This document shows, piece by piece, positions 16,130 through 23,048 of a stretch of DNA of 32,599 nt. Position 1 is the first letter of the stretch. The number at the start of each line of letters is the position of its first letter. The stretch lies in NCBI GenBank assembly GCA_013387215.1, contig WARW01000018.1, positions 1 through 32,599 of the forward strand, in the 5' to 3' direction. The notes under the pieces were generated by a model. The model did not search any database. It was given only the letters and a program-made list of their open reading frames with translations, and was not told the origin of the DNA. The stretch comes from Patescibacteria group bacterium. GTDB lineage: Bacteria > Patescibacteriota > Microgenomatia > UBA12405. The position numbers were made by a program, and so were the translations under genes.

Positions 16130-16156
16130 AAATAGGGAAGTGATTTGTCATACAAG

Positions 16157-16396
16157 TTAGTCAGTTTTTTTGCCATTAAAAACGAATTCGATGCTGATTT
16201 TATAAAGTCTCAAAAACGCATACACTTCTACGCTAAATAACAAAATTAAAACTGCAAATAGTTTTACGACCGTTTTTTCATCTCCATTAGCCCATACGCA
16301 TGCTGCCATAAAACTTTGAAAGGCCATTACCAACCAGAAAATTGCCCGTGCCACAACTTTTTGTCTTGGAAGCCAATGTCCAAAACTAACCTTCAC
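16157..16396 (-). CDS. Small two-helix membrane protein, unknown function
   Basis: The product has about 79 aa, with membrane helices at about 16-33 and 42-62 and charged ends. No family recognised. The frame begins at ATG 16405, but AAGGAG directly abuts that ATG, so GTG 16396, nine bases after the AAGGAG, is the more likely start. This is the clearest Shine-Dalgarno site in the window and goes with a real leader of about 60 nt from the promoter at 16467-16475. The gene would be a monocistronic unit ending at the hairpin 16079-16129. Confidence 0.6.
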   Translation of the reverse strand: MKVSFGHWLPRQKVVARAIFWLVMAFQSFMAACVWANGDEKTVVKLFAVLILLFSVEVYAFLRLYKISIEFVFNGKKTD

Positions 16397-16466
16397 AACA
16401 AACATCTCCTTTTTTAATGTTCACCAACCTTTTACTGTTTTAAACGCTATTATTTAAAACTCCAAA

Positions 16467-16475
16467 AGTATACCA
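16467..16475 (-). promoter_or_regulatory. Extended -10 promoter of the 16157-16396 gene
   Basis: TG-g-TATACT on the minus strand (16475-16467), identical to the box at 15874-15882. Transcription would start near 16460, leaving a leader of about 64 nt that contains the AAGGAG ribosome site. Confidence 0.5.
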
Positions 16476-16509
16476 CCGTTTCTAAAATCAATTTGTTGTA
16501 AAATAAGCC

Positions 16510-17037
16510 ATGAAACTAATAATCGGACTGGGGAATCCTGATGCCAAATACAAAAACACTCGTCACAATTTGGGTCAGAATATAATTTTAAAATTAATTG
16601 CCGACAAAAAATTATCTCTAAAAAATTATCCAAAACTTTCAGCTCAAATTGCCGAAATGGGGCAGGGGAGTGGCGATAAAATTTTGATTGGAATTACCAA
16701 TGAATACATGAATAATTCCGGCATTGCCATCAAAAAAATTGCTGATTATTTTAAGATCATGTATCAGGATATTTATGTGGTTCACGACGAACTCGATTTA
16801 GGAGTAGGGGACTACAAAATTCAATTTGACCGAGGACCAGCCGGACACAATGGCATCAAATCAACCATCGAACACTTGGGCACTCAAGCCTTTAATCGAA
16901 TTCGGGTTGGGGTTGGCAAACCCATCAATAATATCCCAGTAGAGGATTATGTTTTAAAACCTTTTAGCTCCGACGAACAAAAAATAATCACCGAAACTTC
17001 ACAAAAAGTCTTAACTGAAATTGATAAAATAATTTAA
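16510..17037 (+). CDS. pth: Peptidyl-tRNA hydrolase
   Basis: The 175-aa product frees tRNA from prematurely released peptidyl-tRNA. The family motifs are intact: GLGNPDAKYKNTRHNLG with Asn9 and catalytic His19, NEYMNNSG (64-71), VVHDELDLGVG with Asp93, and GPAGHNGIKS with Asn114. It is slightly shorter than the E. coli enzyme (about 194 aa) because of a reduced C-terminus. TAAAAT (16499-16504) ends five bases before the ATG, so the mRNA may be leaderless. A tRNA-Ala gene starts four bases after the stop, and the two are probably co-transcribed. Confidence 0.95.
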   Translation: MKLIIGLGNPDAKYKNTRHNLGQNIILKLIADKKLSLKNYPKLSAQIAEMGQGSGDKILIGITNEYMNNSGIAIKKIADYFKIMYQDIYVVHDELDLGVGDYKIQFDRGPAGHNGIKSTIEHLGTQAFNRIRVGVGKPINNIPVEDYVLKPFSSDEQKIITETSQKVLTEIDKII

Positions 17038-17041
17038 GTCC

Positions 17042-17112
17042 GGGCCTATAGTCTAATGGTAAAACAGCTCAGTCGCACTGAGTCGTTGGCAGTCCGAGTC
17101 TGCCTAGGTCCA
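17042..17112 (+). tRNA. tRNA-Ala, anticodon CGC
   Basis: A 71-nt cloverleaf: acceptor GGGCCTA/TAGGTCC; D arm GTCT-AATGGTA-AAAC with one C-A mismatch; anticodon stem GCTCA/TGAGT around loop GTCGCAC (anticodon CGC at loop positions 3-5, preceded by T33); variable loop CGTT; T arm GGCAG/CTGCC with loop TCCGAGT. Position 3:70 is G-U, the alanine identity element, and the discriminator is A, both fitting Ala. CCA is not encoded. Oddities: C at position 55 where T is almost universal, and G32 able to pair with C38. It lies four bases after pth. Confidence 0.8.
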
Positions 17113-17125
17113 CATTTCCAAAAAG

Positions 17126-17134
17126 TGCTACCAT
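17126..17134 (+). promoter_or_regulatory. Possible extended -10 before the Cys-rich small protein
   Basis: TG-c-TACCAT ends five bases before ATG 17140, the same geometry as other leaderless genes here, though the hexamer is weaker. Confidence 0.3.
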
Positions 17135-17139
17135 TAATC

Positions 17140-17415
17140 ATGGTTAGAATTATTACTCTAATTGCATTGGTCTTATATGTGACTTTTGTTATTGCTGCCA
17201 TCACCTCAGGCGACAGATACACGCTCTTTTATAAAATTGCTTCTTATTCAAATGTTTACGAAAACCAAATTAATTTAGTTCATCAAGATTGTCATTTTTG
17301 CCAAGGCAAAGAATATAAATTGTATTGTTATAAAGTTCCCGATTTTAAAAATCGGATTGCTTGTCATCAAGTCTGCGTTGGAGATTTAAACGATATTTGT
17401 CCAGGATCTGAATAA
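17140..17415 (+). CDS. Small anchored Cys-rich protein, unknown function
   Basis: The 91-aa product begins with one hydrophobic helix (residues 3-21, an anchor or uncleaved signal). A region of about 70 residues follows with six Cys (51, 54, 63, 75, 79, 87), including CHFC, CHQVC and a terminal CPG. I recognise no family. The Cys spacing suggests two or three disulphides outside the cell or a metal site. The frame opens at 17056 inside the tRNA, so that earlier start is rejected. A purA-like gene follows after 25 bases but has its own -10 box. Confidence 0.6.
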   Translation: MVRIITLIALVLYVTFVIAAITSGDRYTLFYKIASYSNVYENQINLVHQDCHFCQGKEYKLYCYKVPDFKNRIACHQVCVGDLNDICPGSE

Positions 17416-17427
17416 TCAAAACTGCGA

Positions 17428-17433
17428 TATAAT
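17428..17433 (+). promoter_or_regulatory. -10 box of the purA/purZ-like gene (leaderless)
   Basis: A perfect TATAAT ends seven bases before the ATG at 17441, so transcription is expected at or next to the start codon. Confidence 0.55.
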
Positions 17434-17440
17434 CCGTTTA

Positions 17441-18460
17441 ATGAAAGAACAGGGGAAATGCAGTGTTGTTGTTGGCGGCCAATATGGTTCTGAGGCCAAA
17501 GGCAAAGTTGTTTCCTATCTAGCACCTGAAATTGATATTGCTGTTCGAACTGGTTCTCCCAATTCTGGCGCCTGTGTTTATGATGGTGACACCGTCTATA
17601 AACTTCAACAAATTCCCGCTACTTTTTTAAACCGCGATTGTACATTGTGTATTGGTGCTGGCGCCTACATTAATCCCGACGTTTTGCGTCCCGAAGTTGA
17701 ATTAACTCAAACCAAAGATCGTTTATTTATCGATCGAAACGCTGGCATTATTGAACCACGCCATATTCAGCAGGAAATAAATGATGGTTACACCGAAAGA
17801 ATCGGCAGTACCAGCAAAGGCTGCGGTGCTGCTGCTGCCGATCGAGCATCCAGGAATCCTAATTTTAAGTTTGCCAGAACCGAACTTACTGATTTTCAAA
17901 TTACTGATGTTTCTCATATATTAAACAATGGTCTTGACCGGGGTAAAAATATTCTGGTTGAAGGCACTCAAGGCTATGGTTTATCGCTTCTTCATGGACA
18001 GCATCCCTACACGACTTCCCGAGACACTACTGCCGCTGCATTTATTTCCGAAGCAGGCATTTCACCTCTTCGGGTAACAGATATTTATTTAGTCATCCGC
18101 TCATATGAAATTCGTGTTGGTGGAAATTCTGGACCGCTAAAGTATGAAATCGATTGGGCCGAACTTTCCAGAAGAATTGGCAAAAATGTTATTGAAACCA
18201 CCACCGTCACTGGCCGAGTCAGAAGAGTGGGGGAGTTTGACTTGGATTTAGTCCAAAAAGCAATCATTGCCAACAACCCCAACCATATTGCCTACCAATT
18301 TTTAAATTATAAATTTCCTGAAGATGAGAATAAATCGAAGTGGTCTTCACTTTCCCAAAAAGCCCAATACTTTATAAAAGATTTGGAACAAAAACTTCAA
18401 GTACCAATCACATTAATTGGAACCGGACCAAAATCCGAAGCTATGATCGACCGCCGATAA
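17441..18460 (+). CDS. Adenylosuccinate synthetase paralogue with PurZ-like active site
   Basis: The 339-aa product has the length and layout of archaeal PurA, about 90 residues shorter than most bacterial PurA. Visible family features are the P-loop VVVGGQYGSEAKGKVVSYL (9-27), GCGAAAADR (127-135), VEGTQGYGLSL (173-183), HPYTTSRDTT (188-197), the Asp-binding loop TVTGRVRRVG (255-264), and TGPKSEAMIDRR at the end. Three key residues differ from PurA: the catalytic Asp of GDEGKGK (Asp13 in E. coli) is Ser17; His41 is Ala44 (NSGA); the Asp that reads the guanine of GTP (Asp333) is Asn289 (FLN). Asp-to-Ser at the first site is what has been reported for phage PurZ, which joins aspartate to dGMP in diaminopurine synthesis. 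No purB is nearby. A noncanonical or non-catalytic PurA cannot be excluded. Confidence 0.8.
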   Translation: MKEQGKCSVVVGGQYGSEAKGKVVSYLAPEIDIAVRTGSPNSGACVYDGDTVYKLQQIPATFLNRDCTLCIGAGAYINPDVLRPEVELTQTKDRLFIDRNAGIIEPRHIQQEINDGYTERIGSTSKGCGAAAADRASRNPNFKFARTELTDFQITDVSHILNNGLDRGKNILVEGTQGYGLSLLHGQHPYTTSRDTTAAAFISEAGISPLRVTDIYLVIRSYEIRVGGNSGPLKYEIDWAELSRRIGKNVIETTTVTGRVRRVGEFDLDLVQKAIIANNPNHIAYQFLNYKFPEDENKSKWSSLSQKAQYFIKDLEQKLQVPITLIGTGPKSEAMIDRR

Positions 18461-18512
18461 TTTATTGTTGTTTTTCTTACTTTATTTTTACAATCCTTTG
18501 TCTTTTAAAAAA

Positions 18513-18518
18513 TAAAAT
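18513..18518 (+). promoter_or_regulatory. Possible -10 box of the M23 peptidase gene
   Basis: TAAAAT ends eight bases before the ATG at 18527, which would leave at most a one- or two-base leader. No -35 was seen. Confidence 0.35.
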
Positions 18519-18526
18519 AGATTGGT

Positions 18527-19147
18527 ATGCAACACAATAAGCTACCAATTGTAATTTTATCGGTTATTGCCTTAACTATCCTGTTTTTTAGCATTTCTAA
18601 CGCCAAAGAAATTTCCAAAGATAAATTTATTAAAAATACTGCCAATATCGATATTAAACCTCAGCTTCATCAACCTGTACCTGAATTTCAATCTCGAATT
18701 ACTAAAAAATTTTTCGGCACCTATGTCACTCCCAAAAATTCTCCTGTTTACCCTGAACGTTTCACCGGCTATCACACTGGCGTTGATGTCGAATTTGGAG
18801 ATGATTCCAAAACCATTTCAGTCTTTTCTATTTCCAATGGTCAAGTTGCCTTCTCTGGTTTTGTCAAAGGATACGGCGGTGTAATTGTCATAAATCAAAA
18901 TATCAACAATCAAAACATTTTAACTTTATATGGCCATCTAAAACCTTCAAGTCTTCCCAAAAAAGGAACTAATGTTTTAGCAGGGGATCAGATTGGAATT
19001 CTGGGTCGTGCCTATTCTGCCGAGACCGATGGTGAACGGAAACATTTGCATTTTACCATGCTTAAAGGAAGGGATATCGACTTCCGTGGTTATGTACTTA
19101 AAAAAGAAGACCTCCAAAACTGGTACAACCCACTCGATTTTTACTAA
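18527..19147 (+). CDS. M23 family (LytM-type) peptidase
   Basis: The 206-aa product has an N-terminal hydrophobic helix (residues 6-23, signal or anchor), a linker and a C-terminal M23 zinc metallopeptidase domain. The zinc and catalytic pattern is complete: HTGVD (His83, Asp87), GH in LYGHL (His137) and HLH (His173, His175). Enzymes of this family cut peptidoglycan cross-bridges outside the cell, in wall remodelling or division. It has no LysM or SH3 binding domain. As all metal ligands are present I expect an active enzyme rather than a degenerate activator. Confidence 0.9.
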   Translation: MQHNKLPIVILSVIALTILFFSISNAKEISKDKFIKNTANIDIKPQLHQPVPEFQSRITKKFFGTYVTPKNSPVYPERFTGYHTGVDVEFGDDSKTISVFSISNGQVAFSGFVKGYGGVIVINQNINNQNILTLYGHLKPSSLPKKGTNVLAGDQIGILGRAYSAETDGERKHLHFTMLKGRDIDFRGYVLKKEDLQNWYNPLDFY

Positions 19148-19172
19148 GCTAGTACTTCCTTATGATTTCCGT

Positions 19173-19178
19173 TAAAAT
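19173..19178 (+). promoter_or_regulatory. -10 box of the lipoprotein gene (leaderless)
   Basis: TAAAAT ends six bases before the ATG at 19185, the geometry seen at many other genes in this window. Confidence 0.45.
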
Positions 19179-19184
19179 CAGAGC

Positions 19185-19490
19185 ATGGGATACAAAAAAT
19201 ATTTATATTTTTTTGGAGCATTAATTGTTTCCACTTTTATGTTCGGATCTTGCAGTCGTCCCGCTAAATTAATTAAACACAAAACTCCCGTTCCAACTCC
19301 AATTCCTACGGTTGAAATTTCTCCAACCGATATGCCCTCACCAACTCCCTCAATTGTTTTTACTTGTCCTGCCAGTGCCTGGGTAAATTGCATGCCTAGT
19401 CCCGATTCGCCTCCGCGACCTGAATGCCAGTCTGAATTTTTAAAATGGGCCCACGATAATTGTCCAGGTTTTCAAGGTGCAGCTTTATAA
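19185..19490 (+). CDS. Small Pro-rich lipoprotein
   Basis: The 101-aa product begins MGYKKYLYFFGALIVSTFMFGSCSR: basic start, hydrophobic stretch and FGSC as a lipobox with Cys23 as the lipidation site. A Pro/Thr-rich linker follows (TPVPTPIPT, SPTPS), then a small domain with four Cys (FTCPAS, VNCMPS, PECQSE, DNCPGF). I recognise no family for that domain. I infer a membrane-tethered extracellular protein. It sits 11 bases before the PAP2-LssY gene, so the two could be co-expressed. Confidence 0.7.
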   Translation: MGYKKYLYFFGALIVSTFMFGSCSRPAKLIKHKTPVPTPIPTVEISPTDMPSPTPSIVFTCPASAWVNCMPSPDSPPRPECQSEFLKWAHDNCPGFQGAAL

Positions 19491-19501
19491 TTTAAATAAA
19501 C

Positions 19502-20998
19502 ATGTTATCTACTTTTAAATCGATACTTAAATCTATTTTCAGAGGTATTCGTTTCGACCCCGAAGTCGATAAAATCATCAGTAAACATCCTAACGCTTTT
19601 GGTTTTCTCAAAAAACGGCTCACCCGGGATGAAAAATTCGGTCTTCAATTAACCATCGGCACTTTATCAACTTTTATTTTTATTTTTATTTTTTATGGAA
19701 TTTTACGAGAGTATTTAGAACACGATCCAATCTTTCATGCCGATCAAAGTATTCTTAACTTTATTGTGGCCCATAGAAATCTATCTTTCAGTCATTTCAT
19801 GCTTTTTATTACTTATCTTGGTCAAGCTCAAATCATAATTCTGGGTGTAGCTTTTGTCAGTATTATTCTCATTTTGCTCCGTCGCCGTTATTATCTTTAT
19901 TCCTTATTAGTTTCTGTTGCTGGAGGCCAGGCTTTTGTTTGGATTATCAAAAACATTATCGAAAGATCCCGTCCTCCAATTACCAGCGCCCTTGTCTCCG
20001 AATCCAGTTTTAGTTTCCCCAGCGGCCACAGCTTTATTGCTATCTCTTTTTATGGACTTTTATCCTACATCGTCATTCATCTCATCAAAAACAAAACCCT
20101 CAGAATTATTGTTGGCATCATCAGTCCGCTTTTGATTATTTTAATCGGTTTTTCCCGAATCTATCTCGGAGTTCACTGGGCTTCAGACGTAATTGCCAGC
20201 TATGCTTCTGGTTTGGCTTGGGTTTCAATTTTAATTACGGCTGCCAAAATAAAAAATCCAGAAACAAAAAACACTATCATTCCTAAAAAAACCATTTATA
20301 AGATTGGTATTTTGTTTTTCTTTATTTGGATAAGTTTTGTTTATTACTACTATGCCAAACATCCCCTTAAAACCCCGCCTCCAACCACCAAAAACTCCAT
20401 CAATATTTACGATAATTTAACTGAAAATTTATTTAAAAACGTTCCGCTTTATAGCACTACTATTTTTGGCAATCAAATTGAGCCCATAAATATTGTCCTA
20501 ATTGGTTCTGCTGCTAATGTCCAAAAAATATTTAATGATGCTAATTGGCTGCCCCTCGATTCGTTTAATTTTAAAAATCTTCTGGTTCTCAGCCAACGTT
20601 CTATTCTCCAAAAATCTTATCCAAAAGCTCCTGGTTTTCCATCTTTTTGGAACGACCAGCCCAATGAACTAGAATTTAATCAGCCGACCGAAATAAATTC
20701 AGCTCAGGAACGCTACCATATTCATCTTTGGCAAACTCCATTTTTAGTAAATGGCACCACACCAGTTTGGTTTGGCACTACTCATTTTGATAAATATCAA
20801 AAAACATTTTTACCAATTCATTCCGTTGATCCACCCCTCGATAGTGCTCGCGAAAAAATCAAAAATGATCTTCTAAAAACTTCGGATTTAAAATCATTTA
20901 GTCTAGTTCAAGTAGTTCCGCCAGCTATGGGTCAAAACCTCTTTGGCAGCCAGTTTTTTACCGATGGAAAAGCATATATACTATATATAAAGGACTAA
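19502..20998 (+). CDS. PAP2 phosphatase with C-terminal LssY-type domain
   Basis: The 498-aa membrane protein has an N-terminal polytopic PAP2 (phosphatidic acid phosphatase type 2) domain with all three motifs: K150-x6-RP (KNIIERSRPP), PSGHS (173-177, His176) and SRIYLGVHWASD (218-229, His225 and Asp229). Such enzymes dephosphorylate lipid pyrophosphates, for example undecaprenyl pyrophosphate, or phosphatidate. After a last membrane helix (about 266-284) comes an extracytoplasmic domain of about 200 residues (LYSTTIFGNQIEPINIVLIGS...GWLP-like NWLPLDSFN...HLW...PVWFGTTHFD) resembling the LssY C-terminal domain. TATAAT (19486-19491) lies ten bases before the ATG. Confidence 0.88.
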   Translation: MLSTFKSILKSIFRGIRFDPEVDKIISKHPNAFGFLKKRLTRDEKFGLQLTIGTLSTFIFIFIFYGILREYLEHDPIFHADQSILNFIVAHRNLSFSHFMLFITYLGQAQIIILGVAFVSIILILLRRRYYLYSLLVSVAGGQAFVWIIKNIIERSRPPITSALVSESSFSFPSGHSFIAISFYGLLSYIVIHLIKNKTLRIIVGIISPLLIILIGFSRIYLGVHWASDVIASYASGLAWVSILITAAKIKNPETKNTIIPKKTIYKIGILFFFIWISFVYYYYAKHPLKTPPPTTKNSINIYDNLTENLFKNVPLYSTTIFGNQIEPINIVLIGSAANVQKIFNDANWLPLDSFNFKNLLVLSQRSILQKSYPKAPGFPSFWNDQPNELEFNQPTEINSAQERYHIHLWQTPFLVNGTTPVWFGTTHFDKYQKTFLPIHSVDPPLDSAREKIKNDLLKTSDLKSFSLVQVVPPAMGQNLFGSQFFTDGKAYILYIKD

Positions 20999-21002
20999 TA
21001 TA

Positions 21003-21299
21003 ATGACATCAAAACCCCAAGATCTCAGAGATCAGCTTGGTAAATATAAAAAAACTATTGAATCACGCCAAAAATATGTGAAAAATGAATATCAGGCATA
21101 TGGGCTTGAACTAGCCAAAGAACTAGGCGATTGGAAAAACCGGGCAATCTATATTAGATTGGCCAAAAATGTAGACCGGAAAATAATAGAGGCCGCTAGA
21201 TATTTCGTCAAAGATCAGGACAAATCTAAATTAAAAACGCCGTTTAAACTTTTTTTATGGAAATTAAAAGAGTTGAGAAACGCACAAAAACCCGTATAA
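21003..21299 (+). CDS. Small charged helical protein, unknown function
   Basis: The 98-aa product is soluble and rich in Lys, Arg and Glu, with no Cys and no membrane helix. It looks fully alpha-helical (LRDQLGKYKKTIESRQKYVKNEY, ELAKELGDWKNRAIYIRLAKNV). No family recognised. AAAGGA about nine bases before the ATG is a plausible ribosome site and the upstream stop is only four bases away, so it is probably the last gene of the PAP2 transcript. Its final codons contain the promoter of the efflux operon. Confidence 0.65.
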   Translation: MTSKPQDLRDQLGKYKKTIESRQKYVKNEYQAYGLELAKELGDWKNRAIYIRLAKNVDRKIIEAARYFVKDQDKSKLKTPFKLFLWKLKELRNAQKPV

Positions 21300-21300
21300 T
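21273..21300 (+). promoter_or_regulatory. Promoter of the MacA/MacB-type operon
   Basis: TTGAGA (21273-21278), a 16-base spacer and a perfect TATAAT (21295-21300), ten bases before the ATG at 21311. The leader would be only three or four bases. The promoter overlaps the end of the previous gene. Confidence 0.65.
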
Positions 21301-21310
21301 ATAAAAGTTT

Positions 21311-22366
21311 ATGCAATTTTTGAAACACAATTATAAAAAACTTATTATCGGTCTGATTATCCTAGCAATTGTTTTTTTTGGATACCGTCAATTTAACAAA
21401 GGCAAAAAAGCCAATGCTAATATCTTTAATCCCAAAAAAGATACCATTGTTAATCCTCAACGACAAAACATAAAAGATCAAATTACACTTTCTGGATCAA
21501 TCGATGCCGAGTCAAAGGCTAATCTTCAATTTCAAACTCCAGGACAGCTCGCATGGCTTGGTGTCAAAGAAGGGGATAAGGTTAAAAAATATCAGGCTGT
21601 CGCCGGACTTAATCTTTCTCAGCTCAAAAAGCAATTAGCCATCGATTACAATAATTATCGTTCTCAATTATCTCAATTTGACGATACTCAAGATCAATAT
21701 AAAGATCAAAAAGATAATCTAACCTTAACCGATCAGATGAAACGAATTTTAGTTCGTTCTCAATCTTCTCTCGATAGTTCTGTTGCCAACTATGAACTTG
21801 GAGATTTAGCCATAAAATATGCTACTTTAACAAGCCCAATCGAAGGAATTGTCACTAATGTCAATCAACTGGCCACTGGCCTTAATATTTCTCCTGCTAC
21901 TTCCAGTATTTATATTATTGATCCAAAAAGTATTTATTTTAAATCTCAAATTGACCAAGCCGATGTCCCAAAGCTCAAAATGGGGGATAAAACTTCAGTC
22001 AGCTTAGACAGTTTTCCTGATAAAAAGTTTGACTCTACTGTTTCTTATATTTCATTTACTCCAGTTGCCGGACAATCATCAACCGTCTATGAGGTCCGTT
22101 TTGCTATGCCAATAGATAATTCCAATATGACCTATCGTTTAGGTATGGATGGAGATGCAACTGTTGACTTGGGCGAATCTCAAAATGCTTTAACTATCCC
22201 AAGCGAAGCTCTCTTTGAAGACACTGACAGTAAATATGTTTATGTTAAAACCGACAACAACCAATTAACCAAAAAAATTGTTAAGACCGGAATTGAAACA
22301 GATACAAATATTGAAATTTTAGAAGGATTATCTGAAAATGACCAAGTCGTCATCAAACAAAAATAA
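21311..22366 (+). CDS. MacA/HlyD-type membrane fusion protein
   Basis: The 351-aa product is an efflux adaptor. One membrane helix (residues 10-25) anchors it. A biotinyl-lipoyl-like half (LSGSIDAESKANLQFQTPGQLAWLGVKEGDKVKKYQ) is followed by a helical hairpin (about 95-160), the second lipoyl half (YATLTSPIEGIVTNV), a beta-barrel domain and a membrane-proximal domain (IPSEALFEDTDSKYVYVK). It overlaps the ATPase gene by 29 bases, with the FtsX-type permease next, giving the MacA-MacB order. Substrate unknown: antibiotics, peptides or lipids are usual for the family. Confidence 0.9.
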   Translation: MQFLKHNYKKLIIGLIILAIVFFGYRQFNKGKKANANIFNPKKDTIVNPQRQNIKDQITLSGSIDAESKANLQFQTPGQLAWLGVKEGDKVKKYQAVAGLNLSQLKKQLAIDYNNYRSQLSQFDDTQDQYKDQKDNLTLTDQMKRILVRSQSSLDSSVANYELGDLAIKYATLTSPIEGIVTNVNQLATGLNISPATSSIYIIDPKSIYFKSQIDQADVPKLKMGDKTSVSLDSFPDKKFDSTVSYISFTPVAGQSSTVYEVRFAMPIDNSNMTYRLGMDGDATVDLGESQNALTIPSEALFEDTDSKYVYVKTDNNQLTKKIVKTGIETDTNIEILEGLSENDQVVIKQK

Positions 22367-23048
22367 CGCCAAGGTTGTTTTGGAACTAAAGAATATCACC
22401 AAGTCATATAATACTGGCGGTACTGTTTTCACTGCCCTAAATAATGTTTCGCTTAAAATTTATGAAGGTGAGTTTGTTTCTATTACCGGCCCCTCAGGTT
22501 CTGGTAAATCGACCTTAATGCACATCATTGGACTTCTCGATAATCCCACCTCGGGTGAAGTTTTATTGGGCGATCGTGATGTTTCCAAGCTAAAAGAAAC
22601 TCAATTAGCTCAAATCCGAAACGTGACTCTTGGATTTGTGTTTCAGCAATTTAACTTATTGCCCAAAACTTCTGCCATAGAAAACGTACTTTTACCGCTT
22701 TTATATTCAGATGTGCCTAAAAAATTCCGAAACCAAATGGCCACTGATTTGCTTGTCAAAGTTGGCCTTGAAAATAAAATGTCCAATACTCCGGCACAAC
22801 TTTCCGGCGGACAACAACAAAGAGTTGCCATAGCTAGGGCCTTAATTAATAATCCAAAAATTGTTTTAGCTGACGAACCAACTGGAAATCTCGATAGCAA
22901 ATCTGGTGCCGATGTCATGAAATTTCTTCATAAACTCAACGAAGAGGAGGGGAGAACTATTGTTTTTGTTACCCACGACATGGACCTCGCTAAAGAAGCC
23001 AATCGAATGATTATTATTAAAGACGGTCAAATCAACAACCATGCTTAA
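22338..23048 (+). CDS. MacB/LolD-type ABC transporter ATPase
   Basis: The 236-aa product is an ABC ATPase. It has Walker A GPSGSGKST (about 51-59), Q-loop FVFQQFNLLP, signature LSGGQQQR, Walker B IVLADEPTGNLD and switch His in THDMD. The FNLLP stretch and NLDS after Walker B are typical of the MacB/LolD/FtsE group, which drives mechanotransmission permeases rather than channel-type transporters. The ATG lies inside the adaptor gene (29-base overlap) and its end overlaps the permease by eight bases, so the three are translationally linked. Confidence 0.93.
   Translation: MTKSSSNKNNAKVVLELKNITKSYNTGGTVFTALNNVSLKIYEGEFVSITGPSGSGKSTLMHIIGLLDNPTSGEVLLGDRDVSKLKETQLAQIRNVTLGFVFQQFNLLPKTSAIENVLLPLLYSDVPKKFRNQMATDLLVKVGLENKMSNTPAQLSGGQQQRVAIARALINNPKIVLADEPTGNLDSKSGADVMKFLHKLNEEEGRTIVFVTHDMDLAKEANRMIIIKDGQINNHA

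Noticed and set aside
16034-16132. Two mini-ORFs (13 and 9 codons) after TATAAT at 16017 and after AAAGGAGGG
   Set aside because: Too short, AT-rich, spacing to the SD-like site is about 20 nt, and the region is better explained by the minus-strand terminator hairpin.
17056-17139. Start of the Cys-rich protein inside the tRNA gene
   Set aside because: The sequence there folds as a complete tRNA; the hydrophobic helix and a possible -10 box point to ATG 17140.
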